Of a DNA stretch of 64,000 bases, positions 22,610 through 34,476 are shown piece after piece. The DNA comes from Jaltomata sinuosa (taxonomy: Eukaryota > Streptophyta > Magnoliopsida > Solanales > Solanaceae). Location: NCBI GenBank assembly GCA_003996215.1, contig QJPP01001744.1:62001-126000 (forward strand), read 5' to 3'. A program made the position numbers and the translations under genes. Within the stretch, counting starts at the first letter, position 1; each line of letters begins with the position of its first letter. The notes under the pieces were generated by a model. The model made no database searches. It saw only the letters and a list, made by a program, of their open reading frames with translations, and had not been told where the DNA came from.

Positions 22610-24059
22610 CTAGGCCTCATCATCATCATCATCATCTGCAGTTGTCTCCTCATCTGAGGCTCGCTCACTCGGGCCAGCACCACCCTTTTGGGAGTACGCA
22701 GAAAGTGTGGAGGCATGGAGAATCCTCTGAAAATCTGGATCTTGATCATCCCCTAACTCTTGATCCTCATTGCCAGGCAACTCCTTATCCGCATAGGCTG
22801 CAAACAAGCTATCCAAAGGTCCGGGAATGGAATGAGGTAGAGGTAAGGTAGTCAGATCTGCTTCTACCACCAGAGCTTTGCCTTTGTCTTTGTCATCATA
22901 TCTCCGAAGTGTTGTGATTACTCCCTCCATGACATCAACCCTCTTACACAGTGTGTCAAAGCTATCCACCACCCCCTTAACTGCACTAGTGACAACCTTG
23001 TTTATCATACCTGGTAGCTTAGCTGCTAAGCTGCTTCTCATGGCTATGAGTTTTGTTCACCATGTCTTGAAGGCTACTTTTGGTCATCGAGGGGGCTGGG
23101 GCATGTGTACATGCCTCAGAAGTAGCCCTGGAGGGGGATGAAATGTCTGCCCTAGCACCAAGCTCATCACTGTTAACCCCACTTGACTACTCAACCCTTT
23201 GCTTCTTAAACTTAGGGGCATCCCTGTCTGTTTTCCTATCAAGGTCGATGGTCCCAATAGCATGAGTGAATTTGTCGCAACTGAGGATCGGGACATCGGC
23301 CTTGGCAAAAAGCCTAGTAATCAGCACCGGGAAGGGGAAGGAGTCATTTCCTCGATGAGATTTTCTCCTTATCACCATAGCTGTTATTTCCCCAAAGTTC
23401 ACATCCTCCCTTTTCATAATAGCAACAATTAGAATAGCCCCCTCTTGGGTTATCTTCTGATCACTTTGATAAGGCAAGAAGCGGTTCCAAATAAGAACAT
23501 ACCAAAGATGAGCCTCAAAGATCAGGGACCTCCTTAGAATCTGTCCCCCCATAGTGGAACAAAGGGGGACATCTTGAGCAATGACGGGGGCTGTCTCCTG
23601 ATATGGCTTTGAGTCAGCCATTAAATTGGCCATGAGGGTTTGTGCAGGGTCAATTGGGTGTCCCTAATAGATAGCATTGATGGCAGCGGGGGTGATGCTA
23701 ACTCTCTTCCCCCTGACTATGACTGAATCCAGGTTGGGAAATTTCTCCACAGCCTCTCTGTATCCTTTGGAGTCTTGTGTAACCTGATAAGCCGCAAAGA
23801 ATTCCCACATAATTTCCTTATAGTACCCGTTGGGTACATCCCGAAAGGGGTGCCAATCTAGTTTAGCAAATTGCTGGTGCATGTTAGGTAGCTCATCTCT
23901 GACCTTTCCCAAATTAAAACTTTTCTCCGCATTGAATCCTCTATATTTGTCCCACTTGTAGAAGGCTTTCACGCCCTCTACCCCAAAGCAGAGCCCTGCT
24001 TCTTCAGCAGCAGACCTTTGCCTAGGTTAGATTCCTATGTTTTGCCTGTTTGAAGACAT
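22610..24059 (-). pseudogene. Ath-B env-like ORF (putative plant transposon protein domain)
   Basis: About 480 codons in three frame pieces. The start MSSNRQN lies at 24059, three bases after a splice acceptor and aligned with the Ath-A start. The N-terminal domain (FGVEGVKAFYKWDKYRGF, DWHPFRDVPNGYYKEIMWEF, IVRGKRVSITPAAINAIY, VNFGEITAMVIRRK) resembles the Pfam domain called putative plant transposon protein, found in the third ORF of Athila-type elements (family assignment from memory). A coiled-coil-like middle (TLCKRVDVMEGVITTLRR) and an acidic tail with six consecutive Asp from a TCATCA-type repeat (22618-22636) follow. An in-frame stop near the start (position 8-9) and shifts near 23640 and 23080 disable it. 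No signal peptide is visible, so calling it an envelope is a positional convention only. Confidence 0.65.
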
Positions 24060-24062
24060 ATT

Positions 24063-25144
24063 CTTCATACAGAGATTGTGAGCTAAAAATAAAAACAAAA
24101 CCTAAGAAGAAGTTAGCAAACTACAAAGGATGGAATGCAAAGGATTGGAAAAACAAAGTAGGTGAATGTCGACTTGTGAGGACCACATGCAAAATGCACC
24201 AGAGAGAGTGCGCATCGCATGTGCTATCGCACAAGTAGACAGAATCCTACATGGATTTTCCATCGAGGTACGAAGCTAGTGCAATTGACACCATCAGAAG
24301 TGTGTGCCGAACCAGGCGTCGCCCCTCAGATCAGTGACCTACTTTTTCTTTTAAACATGGTGCGATGCCTCATGCGCCTTGCACATCAAGATCTATGCAT
24401 CTCATGCGAAATGCACAAAGGCACAATTGGATTTTTTGGTTCCTTCTGTTCTTGTGAATTCCGCATGTGATTCATAGAGCAAGATGTGCTTAGGCACTAG
24501 GCACCACGTAACAACCCAATCAACGTGAAATAAGGGGACAAGGGATCTCATGACCATAACTTTTGGGTACTCAGACTTCCTCGGATTTTCATTGACACAA
24601 TAGCAATCAAGAAAGGAACTCAACGACTTCCCTTAAGATGGACGTTACCATGTCTATCATCGGGAACATTAAGTCTTCACTTGCACAATGGACACCCACA
24701 AATTCAACAACAATTAACCCCCTCCCCGCACAAGATCATACACCCCAAATAGAATGCTCCACAGAAACCATGGGTATACAATCAACGAAATTCAGCCTTC
24801 ATACCAAATTTTCAACAAAGACCTCATGGAGAACGACAATTTTCCCTTAAGAACGACATCACCAAGTCTATTATCGGGCCAAATCATTCGTCCGTCATAA
24901 AGGGGTTACTCAGACTTCACCCCAACACATAGTTCAAGGATAAAAATCACTACCATTCACCATGCATTAACATAATTTAAGTTCTACCAAGTTGGAAGTA
25001 AGCAAAATCATCAATTCAACTAAAAATTTGGTACCAAATTTTTTGGATCTCAACCAAAACCAACATGGTAATTCTAGTAAGCATGCTTCACAATATGAGT
25101 TCCCAACCTTCATAAAAACAAGTATTTAACGTCGGGGAACTTAC
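24063..25144 (-). other. Env intron of Ath-B
   Basis: On the minus strand the donor CTTGTG|GTAAG at 25145/25144 and the acceptor TATGAAG at 24063 bound ~1.08 kb of non-coding sequence. It corresponds to 7059-7816 plus 51462-51824 in Ath-A. It contains GTGCG-type motifs near 24190 and 24360. Ath-A has a better acceptor (ATGCAG). Confidence 0.5.
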
Positions 25145-25440
25145 CACAAGTGAAGATTATGAAGAGAGGAGTGAAAATGAAGCTTTTTGCTCTTTAACAA
25201 TGGTGACCCATGAAACCTTCCTGGAGATATAACTACGGCAGTGGTGATGGAGTGGTGGAGATTGTGGGTGAGAAGAGGAGACGATTTTTGGAGAGGTTTG
25301 AGGGATTTAGAGAGAGTTTTGGGAGAAAATTTTTGAGGGTTTGAGGAAAAAGATGGTGGAAGAAGAAGAGAAGAGGTTGTTTTAAAAGAAAAAGAAGAAG
25401 AAAGGTCAACTGGGTCATCTTCGGGTCGGGTCGGTCAACG
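25145..25440 (-). promoter_or_regulatory. CT-rich leader preceding env splice donor, Ath-B
   Basis: Read on the minus strand it is a long run of CT-rich sequence ('ctctctctaaatccctcaaac', 'tctcctcttctcaccca'), clearly homologous to 6780-7058 in Ath-A, ending at the conserved GTAAG donor. The 61-codon ORF here is a by-product of the pyrimidine-rich strand. Confidence 0.45.
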
Positions 25441-25961
25441 GGTTAGGTTAATTTAATTTCAAACTTACCGCTTGTTCACCGCGACATGCGGTTTGCACTA
25501 GATAATATGTGGACTACATGGCGTATCACACATACCCCTTTTTCTCCCCTGGGTTTGCCTAGGCATCTATTTCACCATGCGATGGAGGTGCGACGTGCAC
25601 TTGGGCACGTGCTGTCCACACGGCCTAGAACACGTCGCCTCCGAATTTTCAAATTTCCTTCAGGCCTTCTGATTTTGCATGCGATAGGTTTTCCGACATG
25701 CACAAATGCTTGTGTGGTGTGCACAGTCCACCCCACGACCTATTTTTCCCTTCTTTCCCTTGTTCATTTTTCCATCCATGCATTCCCTACAAAAATACCA
25801 AAAACACTAAAAGATAACCAAAAACAAATAAAGAAACTTGGGTTGCCTCCCAAGAAGCGCTTGATTTAACGTCGCGGCACGACGATACTACCTCAATCCT
25901 TAATCATTCTTTGGTTTTGTGATGGTGTCACTAGGCAACGTTCCTTTCATCCTCGGGTTCA
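25441..25961 (-). other. Ath-B spacer between gag and leader
   Basis: This is non-coding, with several GTGCG/GCGAC motifs as in Ath-A 6480-6720. At about 25930 the gag tail is joined directly to the spacer, so protease and pol are both deleted. The ORF at 25486-25869 is chance. Confidence 0.55.
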
Positions 25962-27232
25962 TTTGGCTTGAGAGGTGGTTCATTTAGGCCTCAAGATGCT
26001 TGATTGAGGCTGAGTGGGAGCTCACAGTTTGGTGAAGTATTGAGACCTCACTCTTTAGCTCGCTCACTCCCGTATTTATGGTGTCCACCTTCTTAAGAAC
26101 CAAGGACAACATGTCCTCCAACTTGGAATGACCGGGGTTGCTTCTACCCAGTTTGTAGAGAGAGTCCACCTTGTTTTGAGGGATATAGGGATTCAAACTC
26201 TGGTGATTAAAGCGATCACCATCTTTGTCTCTATCACGCCAATTTTCGTCCCTCTCTTTGTCTCGAATCCAACCTTAGTTCTCCTCCCTCGGGTAATAAT
26301 ACCTGGGGCGAGAACCCACCGACAAAAAACATAGCTTTCCATCAATTACAGTCATGAGCTCATCATCACTCGCTTTGATTTCTGGTGTACTAACTGCATT
26401 CACTGTCTTAGCACCACCAACTCCCATCACATGCTTGGCCATCAAATCAATTTGTGTCATCATTTTGGCCATTGTCTCATCTCACTCCTCCTCTTTTTTC
26501 CTTATTTCATTAATCAAGATGGATGAGGGTCCTCCCGAAGTTAGCACATCCGCTTCTCTTGTATGCCAAGCTTGATTGGTCTTTGTCATTTGCTCTAACA
26601 AAGTTGAGGCTATGGGAAACTCTAAGTCTATAAAGGTACCACCTCCAAGATTTTCAGTCACCGATTTATTCATAGAGTTTAATGATCGATAGAAGCTTTG
26701 TAGTAGCACATTTTTTGACAACTCATGATTTAGACACAAGAAAAGCTTCTTTTTGAATCTTAGCCAAACCTCATGAAGAGGCTCATCTGGGAGTTGGCTA
26801 AAGTTGGTGATCTCATCTCTTAACTGCATCATTTCTAGATGGAGGAAAGAACCTCAATGTAAATGCTTCAACCAACTCAGCCCAAGAGGTGATGGAATCA
26901 TCCGGCAATTCCTCCAACCATGCCGTGGCTTCTCCCATCAAGGAAAAGGGGAATATGCGTAATTGGATGGACTCTTGGGAGATATGTTGAAAGATGAACA
27001 GTTGGCAAATCTCCACAAAATTCTGAATATACCGGTTGGCATCTTCATGGGTTGCTCCACCAAATAGGATCTTCATTTGGATTAAGTGGAGCATGGTGCT
27101 AGTCACATAAAAGATAACATTTCCTACCGTGGGGGGTAGGCAAATTGCACCTACACCCCTTTGCATCATAGGCTCAACCTCGTCGGCCTCTATGAAGCCG
27201 TCAACGCTCTCGTTGTCATCGGCCTTGTTCAT
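25962..27232 (-). pseudogene. gag: Ath-B gag, broken
   Basis: It starts MNKADDNESVDGF at 27232, about 105 bp after the primer site. The capsid core has NFVEICQLFIF, QLRIFPFSLMGEATAWLEEL and, after a frameshift near 26825, LHEVWLRFKKKLFLCLNHEL. It then continues through WHTREADVLTSGG, AKHVMGVGGAKTVNA (about 26440) and a coiled-coil-like tail ending SSHSASIKHLEA at 25984. It is less damaged by stops than the Ath-A copy, but still split by shifts at about 26825, 26480 and 26230. Confidence 0.85.
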
Positions 27233-27336
27233 AGGCTAGCCTGATCAATCAAAACACAAACAACAAACAAAATTATAAGAAACAAGTACTCTCAAATTGA
27301 TTTCAAAACAACAATCAAAAATAGCTTTCAACTCAA

Positions 27337-27355
27337 GTCCCCAACAACGGTGCCA
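27337..27355 (-). other. Ath-B primer-binding site, tRNA-Asp type
   Basis: On the minus strand it reads TGGCACCGTTGTTGGGGAC, seven bases after the LTR end. This is the site type usual for Athila elements (family knowledge). Confidence 0.85.
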
Positions 27356-27362
27356 TTTTTTA

Positions 27363-28864
27363 TGAACGCTCAAATCGTGCTCTCTAAAGTAGGAGGTCAC
27401 AACGATTGTGAAGCAAAACAAAATTTATAATCCCAACGAGTGTCGGGGTCATACCCAAGGTAGTTGGAGTAGCTAAATAGAGATTGTATCGAATTGAGTT
27501 CAAAGCAAGAGTAAATGCTCAAAATAAAAAGTAAAAGTATGGGGGAATTGGGATATTGTCACTACAATCACAATTTAATTAAAAAGCAATAAAATAAAAG
27601 CGGGTGTATTAAGTTGACTAGATGACTAGGGATGCATATCTGATGGGGCTTTAGTTATGGGATAGGGTGATTATCAATTCATACTTATTCTTGCTTAATG
27701 ACGTAAGTAGTATTGGTCATGGGTAAGAATTGCTTATCTCTCAATCAACAATATTATATGCGACTATCTCGGTTAGGGCATCATCGGTTTGATCACTAAA
27801 TAACTAATCTAAGCTTGGGGAGGTCACACTATCTCTAGCTTAGACCCTTAAATGGGTGATTCCGTCGATAAGAGCTATCTCTAGCCTCAAATCTGAGTGG
27901 AATCCCAAGTTCCTACTAGTAATTTCACATCCGAAACCATGAAATCCTTTCTCAAGAAATCACATAGTCAAGTAATGAAAATTTTTGCTTGCAACCACCT
28001 ATTTTAGGATTAAAACTTGGTGAAATTACTAGATCCATGTGAAATAAGCAATTATAAGCAAGAATAAATAACACCCACACCCATTTGTTAAACACCCATC
28101 ATCAATGCACCCCTAGACAAGAAAATTTAGCCACTCATAGCAAGAGAGAAAGAGATACAAGCTGGGTAATTCAAAATCCTCTTCCATTAGAGCTGAATCT
28201 CAAGTTCTAGATTCAATTTGAGCATACAAGTGTTAACCAAGAAAATTAGATTGAAACCCTCTTCTCAATAGAGGTGAAAAACTTAGTCTCCAAGTAAAAA
28301 TCTCTTCAAAATATTCAGAATGAAGAAAGTTTTTTTTTTACAATTGTGCCTGAATAGGCCTTTTATAGTTTCCCAAAACATCACTAAAAATTAGGACAAA
28401 ATTACCCTTCAGGAGGTGTACGGTGCAACGTGGGATTCACATATTGTGATGTGCGCGTTGCACACTGTCTTCAAGAGAACCAGTGACTTCAGCTATCTTT
28501 GGGATCTCCGTGGGAAGGGGGTGCAGTTCGCACCTTGAGATGTGTGCATTGCACAATGACTGCACCCCTTAACAGACTCATCAGGACTTCTGCAGCTTTG
28601 TGCAAAGGATGTGCGGTTCGCACCTCAGCTTGTGCGTGTCACATGGCCACCGCACCTCCAGTTGTTAAAATCTTTAGTTTTTCCGAATACTTCACACTTC
28701 ACTCCTTTTGAGATCTTTTTGGGTCCATTTCCTTGTTTATCATCATCTATCAAAAGTACCTGCATAGACATCAATAAAGGCGATAAGAACCTCTAAATCT
28801 ATTTAAAACATAGCAATAATTCATGGATATAGGCTCAATAAGTTGGTAGATTACCGACTTATCA
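27363..28864 (-). repeat. Ath-B 5' LTR
   Basis: On the minus strand it starts TGATAAGTCGGTAATCTACC at 28864 and ends GAGCGTTCA at 27363, 1502 bp. The GTGCG inverted-repeat cluster is at about 28660-28415, 200-450 bp from the start, as in Ath-A. ORFs at 28499-28796 are chance. Confidence 0.9.
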
Positions 28865-28865
28865 C

Positions 28866-29191
28866 TTCACATTCAGGTTTGGGTGCTGTATTGATGTAGG
28901 TACGGAATTTGATAGCTTATGCATCCAGGCAGTTGAAAGTTCATGAGAGGAATTACTCAACCCACGACTTAGAGTTGGCAGCGGTGGTGTTTGCACTCAA
29001 GATTTGGAGACACTATCTCTATGGTGTCAAGTGTGAGGTGTTCACTGATCATCGCAGTCTGCAACATGTCTTTACTCAGAAGGACTTGAATCTGAGGCAG
29101 AGAAGGTGGATGGAGTTGTTAAAGGACTATGATGTGACCATTCAGTACCATCCGGGTAAGGCTAATACGATGGTAAATGCATTGAGCTAGA
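28866..29191 (+). pseudogene. Tek-2 RNase H, partial
   Basis: It resumes at SHSGLGAVLM, just after the DAS of the domain start, and runs through LIAYASRQLKVHERNYSTHD, LELAAVVFALKIWRHYLYG, VFTDHRSLQHVF, RQRRWMELLKDYDV and YHPGKANTMVNALS. These are standard gypsy RNase H motifs; the enzyme removes the RNA strand during reverse transcription. A TAG after LM and another after NALS break the frame. The reverse transcriptase core upstream is missing. Confidence 0.85.
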
Positions 29192-30460
29192 AGGTAGTTA
29201 GCATGGGCAGTTTGGCTTATTTGGGGGTGTCCAAATGACCATTGGGAAGGGAAATTAAGGCATTGGAATCCAAGATCATACACCAGGGTATCTCAAAATG
29301 GGGTGGAGTATTGGCTAGTATTGAGGTCAAATCCACCTTTATAGAAGAGATAAAGGCCAAACAGTTTCAGGATTTGCAGTTGAGCAGGCTTCAAAGCAAG
29401 GTAATATCCGAGAATCCGGGGATGCCACGTTGGATGCTGGGGGGTGTTGAATTTCAAAGGGAGGATCTGTGTCCCTCGAGTTCATGACATCATTCAGAAA
29501 GTGTTGGCAGAGGCTCATGGCTAGCGGTATTCGATTAATCCGGGTGTAACCAAGATATACAGGGATTTGAGGCAGCTTTACTGATGGCCCAGGATGAAAA
29601 TGGACATAGCTGATTTTGTGTCCAAATGTCAGAATTGCCAGCAGGTAAAGTATGAGCACCAAAGACCTGCAGGACTACTTTAGAGGATGCCCATTCCAGA
29701 GTGGAAGTGGGAAAGGATAGCCATGGACTTTGTGGTGGGTCTTCCCAAAACTTTGGGAAAGTATGACTCCATTTGGGTCATTGTGGACAGGCTGACCAAG
29801 TCAGCTTATTTTATTCTTGTCAGAGTGGACTATAATTCACAGCAATTGACCAAGATCTATGTGAAGGAGATAGTGAAATTGCACGGGGTACCACTGTCCA
29901 TCATTTCAGACAGGGTTATACAGTTTACCTCTAAGTTTTGGGGTAAGTTACATGAAGAGTTGGGCACTCAACTCACTTTCAGTACAACCTTCCATCCTCA
30001 TACTGATGGTCAGTCGGAGAGGACGATCCAAGTATTGGAGACATGCTGAGAGCATGTGTGATTGACTTCGGGGATCATTGGGACTAGTTTCTACCATTGT
30101 GCAAGTTCTCCTACAACAATAGCTACCACTCTAGCATCTACATGGCACCATTTGAAGCACTGTATGGAAGGGCTTGTAGGTCACCTATAGGGTGGTTTGA
30201 GGAAGGCAATGCAAAGCCTTTGCGCATGGACTTGGTGAGGGAGGAAAAAGAAAAGGTAAGAGGCATTCAGACCAAGTTGCTAGCGGCCCAAAGCAAGCAG
30301 AAGGAATATGCAGATCGCAAGGTAAGGGACATGGATTTTCAGATTGGTGAACAAGTGCTATTGAAAGTGTCACCAATGAAGGAAGTTATACATTTCGGTA
30401 AGAAGGGCAAGCTCAGCCTTTGGTTCATCGGTTCGTTCAAAGTTCTTCAGATTGTAGGGT
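29192..30460 (+). pseudogene. Tek-2 integrase, broken, cut by Ogr
   Basis: The zinc-binding N-terminal part (H-x-H-x-CQNCQQVK, about 29490-29650) is followed by the catalytic core: first Asp in AMDFVVGLP (about 29725), second in IISDRVIQFTS (about 29905; the family has GT where VI is here) and Glu in HTDGQSERTIQ (about 30005). All three catalytic residues are present. After a frameshift near 30047 it continues as CKFSYNNSYHSSIYMAPFEA, LYGRACRSPIGWFE and the RKVRDMDFQIGEQVLLKVSP stretch, ending ...FKVLQIVG at the Ogr insertion. Stops at about 29235, 29580 and 29680 disable it. Confidence 0.88.
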
Positions 30461-31300
30461 TGTTGACACCCAATTTTAACCCTCCACATTACGAATTAAT
30501 CTTGAGCCTTTTTGAATTTTAAACAATCTTGAAATAATTGTTTTATAAAAAAGGGATAAAATATTTTCAAATTGGATTTATCATAGTTTTTGAGTAACAA
30601 TTTATATTTTTCATATTTAATTATGTGGAATTTATATGAGTTAACTTGGAAAAAGCTATTTTAGAGTTTAATTTCATAAGAAATCCTTTTAAAAGATTAA
30701 ACGTTTGATTTTCCTCCAAATTAATTCAAAACTAGAATTAATTGAATAATTAATCTCATAGTCTTTTAAAAGAGGTAATTGTGTGTTAAATACAATAATT
30801 ATTACAAAATCGTTTAAGTTGATTAAGCTCAAGAGTTAATTGTAATTGATTCACTCTTATTCCTATTCTAGCCTAAACTCTTTAAAATATTTAAATCCTA
30901 GCCGAACATTTCCCAATTCCAATTGATTTGGCTATATGCATATCCTTTTGGCCACATTTTTGCAAATGTGGCCATTATTTAAATAGCCCTTATAACCCCT
31001 CTTTGTCTCAGCACCAACAGTGGCCCAATTCAACAAATCCCGGCCCAACCCATCTCACCTCTACTCCTCTTTCTCTCCTCTCATTACACAGCTTCGACCA
31101 AAGGACCCCTTGATCCATTTCTCCTAACCCAAATCTCTATTTTACCCTCAGCCTAACGCCTATACCCGACCCAATCTTCCTTTATCCCCATCAACATATA
31201 CACCTTACACATATATGCACACATCAAATACTCACCGCCTATATTCTCTCCCTCACCACGCGTGCACCTCACACCCTCTCTATTTCCTAGAAAGGACGTA

Positions 31301-31328
31301 GTGTACGAGGGCAACGTGCCTCGTACAC
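31301..31328. repeat. Perfect 10 bp hairpin in Ogr LTR
   Basis: Arms GTGTACGAGG and CCTCGTACAC enclose an 8-base loop (GCAACGTG). The 3' LTR keeps both arms perfectly at 45225-45252, with one change in the loop only. Confidence 0.85.
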
Positions 31329-31669
31329 AACAGCTCACCATCCCCCATCTTCATCTTCTCCACCTCTTTCTCTCTCAACCCTAACGGCAACAACAGCTGC
31401 AAGACGATGAAACAACAGTAACAAACAATGCCTAACCCTCCTAACATTTCCAAACACCGTCCATTTTCTCTGTTAAAGAGTGCACTGGCGGAGTATAGAA
31501 GTTTCTAGAGGGCCTAGGTGGCCTCATCTCTGTAAAATCAGCGGATATTCGTACAAGCTCGTACGATTTTCTTGAAGCTCAAGCTCATCCAGCTGAGGAA
31601 TTTGAATTTCCTCTAAGAAATTCCAGAAAAACCCCTCTTGTTTCCCCCCCATTTACACCAGATTTTCCC

Positions 31670-31684
31670 CTATATAAACCCCCT
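31670..31684 (+). promoter_or_regulatory. TATA-like box in Ogr LTR
   Basis: CCTATATAAACC lies about 1.2 kb into the LTR. In the 3' LTR the matching position (about 45594) reads CCTATAAAACC. It would be the transcription start region for Ogr; inference from sequence only. Confidence 0.5.
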
Positions 31685-34456
31685 CTTCTATTGAGGTGGG
31701 TAGTGGGAATTTCTGGGGAAAAATTTGGGGATTCTGAAGGAGCATTCCTTCAATCTCACGTAACCAGAAATTTCAGAGAGAAACACACTACAAAATTCGA
31801 GCTTTGTTTAAGTTTGTTTCAAGTTCTGATGGTGAAATTTTTTCCAACAAAGTTCAAGGTCTCAGTTCGTTGCCCCAAGAAAGGTAAACACTTTGTTCTT
31901 CTCCTTTATTTATTCACTGGTATAATATAGAAGGTTTGCTCGTGGAGGTATCGTTGGTTAAGATTGGTCTCGCTTGAAAAAATTTCTACTTGTTGTGATG
32001 ATGTTTAGGGATTGAGATCCTGAAATTTGTTACTAGTTTAGCTTTGCCTTTAATGGCCTAAAATAATACCTTGTGGTTTAGTATGTCAGGATTTCGAGGT
32101 CCTTGTCTTGTTTTCTCTACCATTTCTCTACTGCCGTGTGTGTGCTCTAGACTAATGCTATTTTCTTTGAGTTTTTGTGTGGATAGAAATCCTCTTAAAG
32201 ATCTTTTTATGTTAAACAATGGTTTTAAAACTGACATGAGTTAGAGCATCATTCATGTATTATTGTTAAGTGAGTATTTGGTGTGAGAGGGACATGTGAA
32301 GCCTCTAAATTATCTGTTAAATACATTAGGTATTGTTGTTCTTCTTATCGAATAGCATTGAAACATGTTTAGTAGACACTAGAAATCTGTAAATCCTTAA
32401 TAGACAATGTTATGCTTTAAGATAAGTGTTTTTTCTTGTTTGGGCTGGAAGATCATTGAACTTCTTGGATTCATAATATCTCAAGGAGAGTAATGGATTA
32501 TGATTCAAGATTGGGGTTTTTTTTACTTGTATGTTTAAATCTAAAGAAGGTTAAAGATGCATCTTCGCTATGGCATGTTTTCATTTTCTTTGAAATCTTT
32601 AACTCAAAAGTTCTCAAAAGAATGGTTGGTTCTTCTTTGTCACATGTGAGAGGATCTGGTCTTTCCAATTATATTGTTATCAAGGATTTGTTTAAGCATT
32701 TAAACTCGTGGTTTTGAGCTTCATAAAAGAACTAATTTTGCTACTATCCCAATCCTTTCCCTTAGAGTTTTCTGTTCTATCTAATATGATGTATTCAAAG
32801 AAGGGTTTAGCTCCTTAAACTGTACCAAAGTTGGCTTAGACGCCATCATTTTGTTCATGTTTAATTTACCAGTTTCTTATAGTAGCTTATTTGCTTTCAA
32901 TTTGGTTAAAAACGTGATTGATCTTCCTTAAACAACATGACATGTTCTTCTCCTAAAAGGTGTGTAGTTGCGTTGAGTTACCTCTACTAATCTAATTGAA
33001 CTCAGAGAAATACCTATGTGTTTGTTCATGATGAAGCATATCAAGTTGTTTTCTTAACAAAAGCCTTGCTCTTTTCTTGGTTTGATTAATTGTGTTTTGA
33101 GTAGGATAATTTCTAGCTTCTCTTACAAGTTTGAACCTGTCCCATTAGGATCTTTTGAATGACTTAATCCGTTCATTAGAAGCTCTTTAGTTCCACTGTA
33201 TTGCTCACTTTGCTTAACTTCATGGAATCTGAGAATCAAAGTGGTTGAGTGTTACCTATAATCTGCCTAGATTTGAAGTCAAAATTTTAAGGTTGTTTGA
33301 TTCATAGCTTCATGTCAGTCTTCTTGTTTTGCTCAATGAAGGTCATGTGTCGGTATTTCCCTTTCCTCCATGTGTGGACTTTATCAAAAGTGATATCTTT
33401 TTGAGTTGCTATTGAAATATGCTGAAAACATGTCCTAACCATATATAAAGTTTCAGTTGTTAGCATTGGTTGAGTAATTTCCTGCCATGTCATTTGTGTG
33501 TTGACTAAGTGTGATCTTCATCCTGTAATTTCATTAGAGTATTAATCCTTCTCTCTTTGTCTTCTTTGCATGAACCTTCCCGAGTCCAAAAGGATTCTTA
33601 TCTTTGCATTCCGCTACGCACTCCTACCGAGTCTGCCTATTTCAAGGCCCCAAAAAGGGTTTAAAGTCGACGAAAGTATGGCCCAAAGTGGCCATACATG
33701 GAAGCAAGTATACAGGGAAGGCCAAGTAGCGGATAACAACCCTAATGGTCTAAGAGCACAAAAAATTGGACTAAAGTCCAAGAGAAACGACGGTGTGCCT
33801 AAAGAGGGCCCACAAACTAGACTTTAGGACATGTTTAAGCCAACGACTTTAATTATGTTATTAATTTTTTTTAATTTCTTAGGTAGGAATACTTGTATAA
33901 TTTGGACTCTTTGAAAAACTCTAACATTTTTAACTTAGTCCTTTTTTTTCCTACGTGAAGCACCATGAGTTTTATTGCAAGTTACTTTCTAAAATTTTGA
34001 GACTTTTTCCGGACTTTCAAGTTTATTATATTGTTTTGCTTGCCAAATAATTTTTAGAAATTAACTATGTTTCTTCACAAACAAAATGAATTCATGATTC
34101 CTCTTACACTTGTCATAAATTGCCATGTTTTAAAAAGTTAGTCATAATAAAAGTTTTTTTCAATATCAATTGGATAACCGCGTGTTAGCGGACATTTTGA
34201 GTGCCTTAAAACCCTTCTCAAAATGTTAATATGAGCTTCTTACCCGGGTTTCTTAAAAATCAAAAGGTTTTTATCTGTTTTAAATCTTTTGAGTATTTTC
34301 TAAAAGGTTTTCTTAATTTTTCCTAAATTAATTAAGTGGCTCTGTTTAATTAAGTTTGAGAATTTTTATAAGTTTTTGAATTTAATACAAGTCAAACCAT
34401 TTCAAATACAAAGTTGTGTTTTCTTCCCAAAAGTCAAAAAATACGATAAAACAGAA

Positions 34457-34476
34457 ATGACAACTCTGCTGCGGAG
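34457..34476 (+). other. Ogr primer-binding site, degenerate
   Basis: The stretch after the LTR (AAATGACAACTCTGCTG) resembles the TGGCGACTCCGCTGGGGA site used by Ogre-type elements, with G-to-A and C-to-T changes. Confidence 0.6.

Larger units (their letters stand above)
21298..28864 (-). mobile_element. Ath-B: Athila-like element, reverse orientation, 3' end lost
   Basis: It is the same family as Ath-A. On the minus strand it has an LTR (28864-27363), a clean primer site, a gag pseudogene, a leader with splice donor, an env-like ORF and a 3' non-coding region. The protease and pol are missing, and so are the last ~780 bp of internal sequence and the 3' LTR. It inserted into Tek-2 pol: the sequence right of the LTR resumes at SHSGLGAVLM of the RNase H region. 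Its presence inside Tek-2, which is itself inside Ath-A, shows the family moved both before and after Tek-2 inserted. Confidence 0.85.
30461..34453 (+). repeat. Ogr 5' LTR
   Basis: It starts TGTTGACACCCAATTTT and ends GATAAAACA, 3993 bp. It aligns with the 3' LTR along its whole length; differences are scattered substitutions plus an ~86 bp piece present only in the 3' LTR (45976-46061). A TATA-like 'cctatataaaccccc' lies at 31670-31684, a plausible U3 promoter. The ORFs inside (30928-31113, 31691-31930, 32493-32717, 33570-33827) recur as damaged frames in the 3' LTR and are not genes. Confidence 0.92.

Noticed and set aside
22878..23432. Plus-strand ORFs opposite the Ath-B env-like ORF
   Set aside because: Shadow frames; the minus strand aligns with the Ath-A env-like protein.
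17494..28864. Reading Tek-3 and the pol at 28866 as one element
   Set aside because: The pol continues after Ogr into the chromodomain and then the Tek-2 LTR, so it belongs to Tek-2; Tek-3 ends in its protease.
30928..33827. Several ORFs of 60-85 codons in the Ogr 5' LTR
   Set aside because: Duplicated in the 3' LTR with shifts and stops; LTR sequence, not genes.
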